The notes beneath the pieces were generated by a model that was given only the letters and a program-made list of their open reading frames with translations, made no database searches and was not told where the DNA came from. 64,000 nucleotides of DNA from Xanthomonas sp. Leaf148 (GTDB lineage: Bacteria > Pseudomonadota > Gammaproteobacteria > Xanthomonadales > Xanthomonadaceae): NCBI RefSeq assembly GCF_001423585.1, contig NZ_LMOP01000014.1:1-64000 (forward strand). Reading direction: 5' to 3'. The translations under genes and the position numbers were made by a program. Of this stretch, positions 26,965 to 35,426 are shown piece after piece. Each line of letters opens with the position of its first letter. Within the stretch, counting starts at the first letter, position 1.

Positions 26965-27253
26965 CCTATGGATTTTTGTAAATTAATTTTTGAATTAAAT
27001 TGGTTTTATTTAAAATTTTAACTGACAAGAATGGTCTAAAGTTGGAGGGCCCTCGGAGCTGAAGCCGAGCGCCCACTCAGAATGAAGTGTATCTGAGGTT
27101 GACTACCAAACCAAATTTGCAACACGCCGGCTACCTGTAATCAGACTGAAATTCCTGAAGAGCAAGTGGTATATCTCATCTTGCCCCCACTCGATGAGAA
27201 TCGAATTATTGCCAATTTCAGAAACATTATTTAATCTTGGATTAACTGCTCAC
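26965..27253. other. AT-rich gene-free interval
   Basis: Very AT-rich after the small exported gene (for example TTAATTTTTGAATTAAATTGG near 26981), then mixed composition. No gene or clear terminator was found; it marks the right part of an atypical island. Confidence 0.4.
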
Positions 27254-28768
27254 TTATGAAACCGCCTTGCAATAGCGGTCGATGAACTGCTGGTGGGTCG
27301 GCATGACGTCCACGCAGTGGCTGATGGTCTGCGCCACGCTGGCCAGGAAGCCTTCGGCGTCGGTGTCCGGTACCTGGTCCACCAGCGGGTGGTAGCCGGT
27401 CGGCAGGATGCCTTGTCCCACCATCACCTGCACCCAGCTGATCTCGGCGAACATCTCTTCGGCATTGCGATAGAACCGCCCGCTGTCGCGGAACAGGTCC
27501 AGCGTGGCCTGCAGCTCGGGGGTGATCGGCATGGTCCGGCAGTGCCGCCAGAACGCGCTGTCGTCGCGCTCGGTGGCGTGGTAGTGCAGCAGCAGGAAAT
27601 CGCGGATGCGGTCGAACTCGAACGCCAGCCGGTCGTTGTAGCGCTGCACCAGCACCGGGCTGATGCCTTGCCGCGGGAACAGCTCCAGCAACTTGGAAAT
27701 ACCGGACTGGATCAGATGGATGCTGGTGGATTCCAGCGGTTCCAGAAAACCGCTGGCCAGGCCCAGCGCGACCACATTGCGGTTCCAGCACTGCTTGCGC
27801 CGGCCGGTGGTGAAGCGCAGCGGGCGCGGGTCGCCCAAGGGCGTGCCATCCAGGTTGGCGAGCAAGCTGGCCGCGGCTTCGTCGTCGCTGATGTGCGCGC
27901 TGGAATACACGTAGCCGTTGCCGGTGCGGTGCTGCAGCGGGATACGCCATTGCCAGCCTGCTGCGCGCGCGGTGCAGCGCGTGTACGGCGTGGGCGGGCC
28001 GATCTTTTCGCAGGGCACGGCCAGCGCGCGATCGCACGGCAGCCAGTGGGTGAAGTCGTGGTAGCCGGTGTGCAACGCGTCTTCGATCAACAGGCCGCGA
28101 AAGCCCGAGCAATCGATAAACAGGTCGCCGGCGATGACCTGGCCGGACGCCAGTTGCAACGACACCACATGGCCCGACTCGGGGTGCAGTTGCACCTGCT
28201 CCACCATGCCTTCGATGCGGCGCACACCGCGCGCTTCGGCAAACCCGCGCAAGAAGCGCGCGTACAGCGAGGCATCGAAGTGATACGCGTAGGCGATGTT
28301 GGCCAGCGGCGAGGTGGCCGGTACATCGCCGGCCGAGGTCATGAACTTGCCGCGCGCGGCGGCCACGGTATTGAGCGTGTACGCGCCCAACGGCTGCGCT
28401 TTGCCGCGTAGCTGTTGCCTGATCCAGTATTGATGGAATGGCAGCAGCCCGAGCGGATGGCCGATCTGTGTGCCGAAACCATGGATATACGCGCTGCCCG
28501 GGCGTTGCCAGTCGACGAATTCGATCCCCAGCTTGAAGCTGCCCTGGGTCTGGCGCACGAACTCGGCCTCATCGATGCCGAGCAGGTTATTGAAGGCCTT
28601 GATGTGCGGCACGGTGGCTTCGCCGACACCCACGGTGCCGAGCTGCTCGGACTCGATCAGCTGCACGTTGAAGGTTGGGCCAAGCACGCGCGCGAAGGCG
28701 GCGGCCGCCATCCAGCCGGCGGTGCCGCCACCGACGATGACGATGTTGCGAAGTGGAGCGGGGATCAT
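27254..28768 (-). CDS. Flavin-dependent tryptophan-halogenase-like enzyme
   Basis: A 504-aa FAD-dependent halogenase. The dinucleotide-binding GGGTAGWMAAAAFAR is at residues 13-27, and the diagnostic WxWxIP motif occurs as AGWQWRIPLQHRTG near residue 272. The catalytic lysine region would be around VPHIKAFNN (residue 55). Such enzymes halogenate free indoles or tryptophan-like substrates using FADH2 and chloride or bromide, supplied by a separate flavin reductase, which is not adjacent here. In Xanthomonas this family commonly sits beside TonB-dependent receptors, as it does here. The true substrate is unknown. It is separated from the receptor gene upstream by a strong hairpin. Confidence 0.92.
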   Translation of the reverse strand: MIPAPLRNIVIVGGGTAGWMAAAAFARVLGPTFNVQLIESEQLGTVGVGEATVPHIKAFNNLLGIDEAEFVRQTQGSFKLGIEFVDWQRPGSAYIHGFGTQIGHPLGLLPFHQYWIRQQLRGKAQPLGAYTLNTVAAARGKFMTSAGDVPATSPLANIAYAYHFDASLYARFLRGFAEARGVRRIEGMVEQVQLHPESGHVVSLQLASGQVIAGDLFIDCSGFRGLLIEDALHTGYHDFTHWLPCDRALAVPCEKIGPPTPYTRCTARAAGWQWRIPLQHRTGNGYVYSSAHISDDEAAASLLANLDGTPLGDPRPLRFTTGRRKQCWNRNVVALGLASGFLEPLESTSIHLIQSGISKLLELFPRQGISPVLVQRYNDRLAFEFDRIRDFLLLHYHATERDDSAFWRHCRTMPITPELQATLDLFRDSGRFYRNAEEMFAEISWVQVMVGQGILPTGYHPLVDQVPDTDAEGFLASVAQTISHCVDVMPTHQQFIDRYCKAVS

Positions 28769-28809
28769 GTTGCGTTCGAGCCTGTACGAAAGTGGAAACC
28801 GCCAACAAG

Positions 28810-28835
28810 CGAACGGGGCCAGTTGGCCCCGTTCG
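28810..28835 (-). terminator. Strong hairpin between receptor and halogenase genes
   Basis: CGAACGGGGCCA pairs with TGGCCCCGTTCG (12 bp, two-base loop). It lies just after the receptor stop on the minus strand. A T-run is weak (CTTGTTGG), so it may act as a partial terminator or mRNA stabiliser between the two genes. Confidence 0.55.
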
Positions 28836-28878
28836 GATCATATGCCAGCACAGCGCAGGCATATGGCGTTGGGCTGCA

Positions 28879-31800
28879 TCAGAACTTTGCGCCAACTTCC
28901 AGCACGATACTGCGTGGCACGTAGCTGATTTCGCCGTTGTCGACCACGGTGATATCAGGCTGCAGGCGACCATCGCTGCCGAAGCTGTTGTACTGATACT
29001 GGGTGAAGTTTTTGAAGTTGAAGGCGTTGAGCACGTTGATGCGTGCGTTGAGCTTAAAGTCGCCCACTACCGTGAACTCCTTGTTGGCCTGCAGGTCCAC
29101 GGTGCGGTAGCCCCAGATCTTGCCACCGAGCAGGAACTTGCCATTGCCTGGCGGGGTAACGCCTACTGCCTGGCAGGTACCACCATCGGGGTCGGTGAAG
29201 CCGTAGCAGGCGATCGTGTTGATGGGCTCTGGCGTTGCCAGCACGAGTTTGGCACCGAAGGTCACGCCCCACGGGCCATCGATGGAGCCGGATGCGACGA
29301 AGCGATGTGCCGACACGGCATCGGACTTCACGAACGGATAATCGCGGATGGTGGCCTTGTCGAACGCGAAGGGCTCGTCGATGGTGCGGTTCTGGCGCGC
29401 GCTGGTGTGGGTGTAGGACAGGTTCAAGCCCCAGCCCGATTCCTTGGTGTAAGGCTTCTCGGCCGACAGCAACACCTGGCTGCTGCGTTGCTCAAGACCG
29501 TTGTAGCCCAGGATGGTGTTGCGGTAACCCGGTACCGGCTCGCCCCACGGCACGCTGCCATTGGCGTCGAAATACGCACCGTTCGGGTAGCGGTTGACCA
29601 GGCTCATCACCAGGCCGTCGTAAGCCAGCACGCGTTGGAAGGTGACATCGGTTAGCCAGTCGCCCACCTGGTTGCTGATACCGATGCTGTACTGATCACT
29701 GTACGGCGTCTTGAGCTTGTTCTTGAACATGAAAAGCTCGGAGCTGTCGCTGGTACCCGGGATCGCGTTGAGTTGATCGATGCCAGTGAGAAACGCTGGA
29801 TTCCAGGGCGCACAGGCGCGGTCGTCGCGGAAGCAGGGCTGCCCGCTGGCCGCATCACTGAAGTAGACCACCACCGGCGACAACGCTGCCTTGACCGATT
29901 CCAGTGCGAGCTGCTCGAACAGGTTACGATCGTACGAGCGACCGGCACCGCCATGCAGTACCGCGCTCTCGTCGCCGAAGAAGTCATACGAGAAGCCGAA
30001 GCGCGGCGCCCAGGCGTCCTTGAAGTTCTTGCGGTTGTTGCCGGTGCTGATGTAGTCGGCCACGTTGATGCCGCTGGGCAGCAGGCGGTTGGCCCAGGGC
30101 TGACCCGGGTTGGCCGGATCGTCCGAATACAACGCGTCCACAAACGGCTGCGACGTCACGAAGTCGGTGTACGCAGGTGTGTCTTCGTAGTCGTAACGTA
30201 CGCCGATGTTGAGCATCAGCTTGTCGTTTACCGCCCAATCGTCCTGCAGGTAGATGCCGTACTGCTTGGACGGCGACTCCACCACCGGCAACTGGCCGGG
30301 ATTGTCGAACGCGCGGATATAGCGCACCTGGAACGGCACCGGTGCGATGCCATTCTGGCCGACTTCATAGCTGAACTGCGGGTTGAGCGAACTGGACTCG
30401 CGCGATGTCAGCTTGATGTCGCGATAGGTCACACCGGTCTTGATGGTGTGCTCGCCATGCCACTGCAGCGCATTGAAGGTCAGATCGTTCTGGAACGACC
30501 AGCCTTTCTGGCTACGTAGTTTGAAGTCCTCGCCGCTGGCAGCCCCGGTATTGAGAAACACCCATTGGCGCGGATCTGCCTCGGTACGGTCGATGTAGGT
30601 GTAGATGGACCCGTTGCCGGTGCCGCGCGGGGTTGGCACGTTGCGCGAATCCTCGGTGGTGAGGATGGCTTCGTTGAACCAGCTGTCGGCACTATGCTGC
30701 CAGCGCAGACTGGTGCGCTTGTCCTTGTTGATCTTGTCCACCGCGCGGTCGGGCGCGTTCTGACCGCCGACGTTACTGACCTGGGTTTCGTCGCGGTATT
30801 GCGTTGCTAGCTCGATGCGATCGTTATCGGTCGGTTCGAAGTCGATCTTGCCGAAGTACAGGTCTTCGGTGAACGGCATGTTGGACGCGCCGTACTGATC
30901 GCGAAGATTGGACGGCAGCAGGCCGATGAACGGGGATGCCTCCGCACTTGGCTGCACGCTCTTGGGCGCCACGTTGTCCTTACCTTCGTAGGCAAAGAAG
31001 AAATGCATGCGGTCCTGGATCAGCGGGCCGCCGATCGCAAAGCCGTATTCCTTAGTCTGCGAATCGACTTTGCCGTTTTCCTCGTCGGGGCGTTTCTCGC
31101 GCAGATCTTGGTTGGTGAAGCGATAGAACGCCTCGCCATGGAACTCGTTGGTGCCGGACTTGGTAGCCGCAGTGATGGCTGCGCCACTGATCTGGCCGTA
31201 TTCGGCTTTGTAGTTGGAGGTGATCACCTTGTACTCGCCGATGGCGAGTTGCGGGAACGGATTGCCCTGCGTCTCGTCCTGACCGGCAATGCCGCCGCCG
31301 GAAACGTAGCTCTTCTGGCTCACGCCATCGATATACAGATTGCTGGAACTGGCATTGGACGCGCCGCCGCGCAGTTTGGTATTGCCATCCTGGTCTATGG
31401 TGAACACCATGCCTGGCACTGTGTCTGCAAACTCCAGGAAGTTGCGCGTGGCTTGCGGCAACTGCTGAATCTGGCGCAGCGACACCGTGTTCCCCACCTC
31501 GGACGTCTTGACGTCGCGAATCATCGGCGCGCTGACCGTCACCGTCTCCAGCGTGGTCGCATCGCCGGCCGGTGCAGCCGTCTCGGTGCCCAGGTCGACA
31601 GTGGCGCTGGAGGCCACCGACAAGGTCACCGTGCGGCTGACGCCGTTGGACTCGACCTTGTAGGTACCCGGCTGCAACCCGACGATGGTGTAGTTGCCGT
31701 TCGCATTGACCGGCGCACGACGCACCGAGCCGGTGGCGATATTGGTGACGACGACTTCGCTGCCGCTCTGCGCGGAAGCGACCTGGCCGCGCAACGTGGC

Positions 31801-31908
31801 GTTGCTGGACTGGGCCATGGCCGGGGTAGTGGCGAACAACGAGGCGGCCAGGGCGCAGCACAACAGGCTGCGTGCCGGCAGGGTGGAGACGGTGCGGTGC
31901 TTCTTCAT
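28879..31908 (-). CDS. TonB-dependent receptor, Oar-like (paralogue 1)
   Basis: A 1009-aa outer-membrane receptor. The signal peptide is LLCCALAASLFATTPAMAQ (cleaved after AMA). Residues about 28-110 form a carboxypeptidase-regulatory-like beta-sandwich (NATLRGQVASAQSGSEV, GTYKVESNG), followed by the plug (SEVGNTVSLRQIQQLPQ) and a 22-strand barrel. The last residue is Phe (VLEVGAKF), as outer-membrane proteins require. Start is chosen at MKKHRT because it follows a purine-rich GGGGGAAAG site and begins the signal peptide. Strongly similar to the next gene, including the N-terminal 35 codons. The ligand is unknown; the neighbouring halogenase and LacI regulator suggest a carbohydrate or aromatic compound. 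Confidence 0.93.
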   Translation of the reverse strand: MKKHRTVSTLPARSLLCCALAASLFATTPAMAQSSNATLRGQVASAQSGSEVVVTNIATGSVRRAPVNANGNYTIVGLQPGTYKVESNGVSRTVTLSVASSATVDLGTETAAPAGDATTLETVTVSAPMIRDVKTSEVGNTVSLRQIQQLPQATRNFLEFADTVPGMVFTIDQDGNTKLRGGASNASSSNLYIDGVSQKSYVSGGGIAGQDETQGNPFPQLAIGEYKVITSNYKAEYGQISGAAITAATKSGTNEFHGEAFYRFTNQDLREKRPDEENGKVDSQTKEYGFAIGGPLIQDRMHFFFAYEGKDNVAPKSVQPSAEASPFIGLLPSNLRDQYGASNMPFTEDLYFGKIDFEPTDNDRIELATQYRDETQVSNVGGQNAPDRAVDKINKDKRTSLRWQHSADSWFNEAILTTEDSRNVPTPRGTGNGSIYTYIDRTEADPRQWVFLNTGAASGEDFKLRSQKGWSFQNDLTFNALQWHGEHTIKTGVTYRDIKLTSRESSSLNPQFSYEVGQNGIAPVPFQVRYIRAFDNPGQLPVVESPSKQYGIYLQDDWAVNDKLMLNIGVRYDYEDTPAYTDFVTSQPFVDALYSDDPANPGQPWANRLLPSGINVADYISTGNNRKNFKDAWAPRFGFSYDFFGDESAVLHGGAGRSYDRNLFEQLALESVKAALSPVVVYFSDAASGQPCFRDDRACAPWNPAFLTGIDQLNAIPGTSDSSELFMFKNKLKTPYSDQYSIGISNQVGDWLTDVTFQRVLAYDGLVMSLVNRYPNGAYFDANGSVPWGEPVPGYRNTILGYNGLEQRSSQVLLSAEKPYTKESGWGLNLSYTHTSARQNRTIDEPFAFDKATIRDYPFVKSDAVSAHRFVASGSIDGPWGVTFGAKLVLATPEPINTIACYGFTDPDGGTCQAVGVTPPGNGKFLLGGKIWGYRTVDLQANKEFTVVGDFKLNARINVLNAFNFKNFTQYQYNSFGSDGRLQPDITVVDNGEISYVPRSIVLEVGAKF

Positions 31909-31927
31909 GACTTTCCCCCTCCCAGGG
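31909..31927 (-). promoter_or_regulatory. Leader hairpin covering the ribosome site of receptor 1
   Basis: On the minus strand CCCCTGGGAGGGGGAAAGTC immediately precedes the ATG. CCCCT can pair with AGGGG, closing the Shine-Dalgarno purines in a stem with a GGG loop. The same sequence precedes receptor 2, so it is likely a translational control element; a CsrA/RsmA-type site is one possibility. Confidence 0.45.
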
Positions 31928-32184
31928 GTAAAGCGCGAACCAGTGGAGTGACTGGCGCGTCGAGGTTGGTACTTTGATGTGAGTGATACGGGACAACGGA
32001 CAACGCAACAAACAACAGCAACTGCAAACAAAAACGGCAAAGGCGCAAACGTTGCGGGGGCGCAGCGCTTAGGTGCGCGCGCTATACGGCATGCGTCGCG
32101 GCATGCGTCGCACCGAACCAGTAAGCGTTACCAGTCCAGAACGGCGCGATCTCCGTGCGCGGGAAACAGAAGCGTGCGACACCT

Positions 32185-32215
32185 GCGATCTGCACCAGTC
32201 GGTGGTGCAGATCGC
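32185..32215 (-). terminator. 13-bp perfect hairpin after receptor 2
   Basis: GCGATCTGCACCA pairs with TGGTGCAGATCGC around the loop GTCGG, 10 bp past the stop of receptor 2 on the minus strand. No T-run follows, so it may be a Rho-dependent or stabilising structure rather than a classic terminator. Confidence 0.5.
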
Positions 32216-32224
32216 CGGGCCGGC

Positions 32225-35200
32225 TTACCAGATGATGCGGGCGCTCATGAACAAGGTACGGGGCGGGGTGGAGATCGCGCCGTACTGGTTGATGCTCACG
32301 CGCGGGCTATACACGCCGGCATTGCCCCAGTCGATGGCGTACTGGTCGTAGTTGCGGAAGTTCAGCGCATTGATCAGATCGCCACGCACCTGCACGGTGA
32401 GTGCATCGGTGACATGCATGTCCTTGGACAACGACAGATCCAGTTGACGCGTGCCGAAGATGTCGCCGCCGGCCAGGAACTTGCCGCCCGGTGCATCCAC
32501 CGACACGATGCGGATGTTGTCCGATGTCGGGCCGCCGTACTGATCGAACGACACCGCTTCGTTGCGTGGCGCCACCGTAGCCAGGGTCAGCTTGGCCGAG
32601 GCGCTGATGCCCCAGAACAGATCGTAGATGCCGGTGAGCACCAGCCGGTGGCGCGGCACCGAGTTCAGATCCAGGAACGGGTAGTTGGCGATCGTCGCCG
32701 CATCGAAGCCGTACTGATCGTCGTTGCCGCGGTTACCGCGTGCGTGCGAGAACGTGTAGGCGGCGGTCAGGCCCCAGCCGCTTTCCTTGGTGTAGGCCTT
32801 GTCGGTGGACAACAGCAGCTGCGCGGTCTTGGTTTCGACACCGTTGTTGCCGATGATCAGGTTGCCGAAGCCCTGCGGCGGCTGGGTCCACGGCTGCGCA
32901 CCGGCCTGGAAGAAATCGCCATTGGGAAAGCGATTGCCCAAGGTCAAGATCAAACCGTCCTTGCTGTGGATGTACGACACCGTCGCCGAGTTGCTCCACT
33001 CGCCCACGCGCGTGCGCAGGCCGAGCGAGTACTGGTCCGAATACGGCGTTTTCAGATCGTTGTTGAGCAGGTCGATCTCGCCGTTGCGCACACGTGCATT
33101 GACCAGGCCGCCCAGGCTGTCCGGGTTGCTGACAAAGGACGGATTGAAGTTGGTGCAGGTGCCGGCAGCCGGGGTGCAAGCGGAGGATTCGACAAAGCGG
33201 ACGGTGTACTGCGACAGCGCCGACTTGACCTGCTCCAGGCCCATGATGTCGAACAGATTGCGGTCGTAGCTGCGCCCGGCGCCACCGAACAGCACCAGCG
33301 ATTCGTCGCCACGGAAGTCGTAGGAAAAGCCCAGGCGCGGCGCGAAATTGTTGTTGTCCTGTTTGCGATTACGGCCGTTGCTGATGTAGTCGTTGATGTT
33401 CACGCCACCCTTGGCCAGTTGTTCGGCATAGGTGGCGCTGACCGCCGGGTTGGTGCCGGGGCCGTTCAATGCGGCGATCACTTCCGGCGGGGTCACGTTG
33501 TCCAGGTAGGACGGAATCTTTTCGCCATCCCAGCGCACACCGATGTTCAACTGCAACTTGTCGTTGACGTCCCAATCGTCCTGCAGGTACAGGCCCAGCT
33601 GTTTGCTGGTGGTGGTCACCGACGGCGCGGCGCCGGCAAACGGCAGATTGAAGCGCACCTGGTAGGGAATGGACGCGGTGCCTGCGCCATCGGTCACCGC
33701 GTAGTAGAACGACGGGTTGGCCGCGGAGTTTTCGCTCTGGGTCAACTCCACTTCCTTGTACTTCACGCCCATCTTGATGACGTGGCTGCCGTGCCACTCG
33801 ATGTTGTTGAAGGTCAGGTCGTTCTGGAAGCTGGGGCCTTTTTGTCCCTTGCGCTGAATCGCCAGGCCGCTGGTGGCATCGTCGTTGAGCAGCACATCGT
33901 CTTCGGCGACGCCGCGCGTGTACACGGTCTGGCTGCCGATGGTGTAGGCGGTCGGGTTGAACAGCACGTCTTCATACGACACCCGCGCTTCGTTGACGTA
34001 GTTCTCGCCAAAATGCTGCCAGCGCAGGTCGTAGCGTTCTTCGGAATTGAGATTGGTCTTGGCGGCGATGGCGGTGTTCTGGTCGCCCACGCTGTCGCGG
34101 CTTTCTTCGTCGCGCACCTTGGCGGTGAGCTCCAGGCGGTCGTTGTCGCCGATGTCCCAATCGATCTTGCCGAAGTACAGGTCTTCGTTGAACGGACGGG
34201 TGACCGAGCCCAGCCGGCTTTGCACGCCGGCCGGCAAATCGTCGCGCAGTGCGCTGAAGGCGTCCGGCACCGCAACCGGGTTGGCCGAGACTTCAAAGCC
34301 CTTGCCTTCGTAGCTGAAGAAGAAGTGCGCCTTGTCCTGGACGATCGGCCCGCTCAGCGCAAAGCCGTATTCGTCCTGGTGCGTCTTGCGCTTTTCACCG
34401 TCGGCGTTGGGCGCGCCGGCGCGCTCGTCGGCCTGGCGGGCGCGGAAATCGGTGTTGGTGGTGCGCCCGAAGATCTCGCCGTGGAATTCGTTACCGCCGG
34501 ACTTGGTGGACGCCACGATCGCCGCCGACCCGACCTGGTCGAACTCGGCCTTGTAGTTGGAGGTGATGACCTTGTACTCGCCGATCGCCAACTGCGGGAA
34601 CGGGTTGCCCGCGCTCTGCTGCTGGCCGGAGACGCCGCCGAACAGATAGCTCTTCTGGCCCACGCCATCGATATAGACGTTGACCGCCGAACTGGCCTGC
34701 GCACCGCCGCGGATGCGGCTGTTGCCGTTGGCATCGGTCTCGAACTGCATGCCCGGCACGGTGTCGGCAAATTCCAGGAAGTTGCGCGTCAGCTGCGGCA
34801 CCGTGTTGATCTGCTTCAACGAGATATTGGTGCCCACCTCGGAGGTCTTGACCTCCTGCAGCGTGGTGGCGGTGACCTGCACCGCGTCCAGCGTGGTGGC
34901 GTCGCCGGCCGGCGCCGTGGCCGTCGCATCGCCGCTGCCCAGGTCCAGGCTGACCGAGGAGGCCACCGACAGGGTCACGGTCTTTTCGGTGCCCGGGCCG
35001 GCATCCACTTTGTAGGTGCCCGGCGGCAGGCCGACCAGCGCATAAGTCCCGTCCGTACCGGTGGTCACTCGTCGCACCGCGCCGCTGGCGACATTGGTCG
35101 CGGTCACGGTGGTGCCCGCCTGGGACGTGGTCACCTGTCCGCGCAATGTGGCATTGCTGGACTGGGCCATCGCCGGAGCGGCGGACAACAACGAAGCGGC

Positions 35201-35260
35201 GAGGGCGCAGCACAACAGGCTGCGTGCCGGCAGGGTGGACACGGTGCGGTAGGTCTTCAT
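32225..35260 (-). CDS. TonB-dependent receptor, Oar-like (paralogue 2)
   Basis: A 1011-aa outer-membrane receptor, paralogue of the one downstream. Signal peptide LLCCALAASLLSAAPAMAQ; carboxypeptidase-regulatory-like domain at about 29-115 (NATLRGQVTTSQAGTTV); plug with GTNISLKQINTVPQ; barrel to the aromatic C-terminus (FMSARIIW). The start MKTYRTVST follows the same leader as paralogue 1. The two differ mainly in surface loops, so they probably bind related but different ligands. It lies downstream of the LacI gene on the same strand with about 166 bp between. Confidence 0.93.
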   Translation of the reverse strand: MKTYRTVSTLPARSLLCCALAASLLSAAPAMAQSSNATLRGQVTTSQAGTTVTATNVASGAVRRVTTGTDGTYALVGLPPGTYKVDAGPGTEKTVTLSVASSVSLDLGSGDATATAPAGDATTLDAVQVTATTLQEVKTSEVGTNISLKQINTVPQLTRNFLEFADTVPGMQFETDANGNSRIRGGAQASSAVNVYIDGVGQKSYLFGGVSGQQQSAGNPFPQLAIGEYKVITSNYKAEFDQVGSAAIVASTKSGGNEFHGEIFGRTTNTDFRARQADERAGAPNADGEKRKTHQDEYGFALSGPIVQDKAHFFFSYEGKGFEVSANPVAVPDAFSALRDDLPAGVQSRLGSVTRPFNEDLYFGKIDWDIGDNDRLELTAKVRDEESRDSVGDQNTAIAAKTNLNSEERYDLRWQHFGENYVNEARVSYEDVLFNPTAYTIGSQTVYTRGVAEDDVLLNDDATSGLAIQRKGQKGPSFQNDLTFNNIEWHGSHVIKMGVKYKEVELTQSENSAANPSFYYAVTDGAGTASIPYQVRFNLPFAGAAPSVTTTSKQLGLYLQDDWDVNDKLQLNIGVRWDGEKIPSYLDNVTPPEVIAALNGPGTNPAVSATYAEQLAKGGVNINDYISNGRNRKQDNNNFAPRLGFSYDFRGDESLVLFGGAGRSYDRNLFDIMGLEQVKSALSQYTVRFVESSACTPAAGTCTNFNPSFVSNPDSLGGLVNARVRNGEIDLLNNDLKTPYSDQYSLGLRTRVGEWSNSATVSYIHSKDGLILTLGNRFPNGDFFQAGAQPWTQPPQGFGNLIIGNNGVETKTAQLLLSTDKAYTKESGWGLTAAYTFSHARGNRGNDDQYGFDAATIANYPFLDLNSVPRHRLVLTGIYDLFWGISASAKLTLATVAPRNEAVSFDQYGGPTSDNIRIVSVDAPGGKFLAGGDIFGTRQLDLSLSKDMHVTDALTVQVRGDLINALNFRNYDQYAIDWGNAGVYSPRVSINQYGAISTPPRTLFMSARIIW

Positions 35261-35279
35261 GACTTTCCCCCTCCCAGGG
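35261..35279 (-). promoter_or_regulatory. Leader hairpin covering the ribosome site of receptor 2
   Basis: Identical in its first 20 bases upstream of the ATG to the element before receptor 1 (CCCCT, GGG loop, AGGGG then GAAAGTC). Conservation of a non-coding segment in two paralogues points to function or recent duplication. Confidence 0.45.
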
Positions 35280-35426
35280 GTCAGGCGCGTACCGGCAAAG
35301 TGGTCGGCGTGGCGCGGGTAGTGCGTTGTTTCAAAGACAGCAGAACGGCAACAAACAAACGACAGGCGTTATAAAAAGCATAAGAAACTGCAAAGAATTC
35401 GTGAAGATGCGACGTGGCGCATGGTG

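Larger units (their letters stand above)
31909..32224. other. Intergenic region between two receptor genes
   Basis: 316 bp. It contains the leader with the ribosome-site hairpin (31909-31927), a GCATGCGTCGCGGCATGCGT short duplication near 32090, and a 13-bp stem hairpin at 32185-32215. Confidence 0.5.

Noticed and set aside
32100-32120. tRNA or rRNA genes anywhere in the window
   Set aside because: No cloverleaf with CCA end or conserved rRNA block was found; short GC-rich repeats here only resemble stems.
31979-35374. 1131-codon open frame antisense to the second TonB receptor
   Set aside because: Opposite a clear receptor gene; its length reflects high GC and lack of stops in the complementary frame, with Arg/His/Val-rich nonsense sequence.
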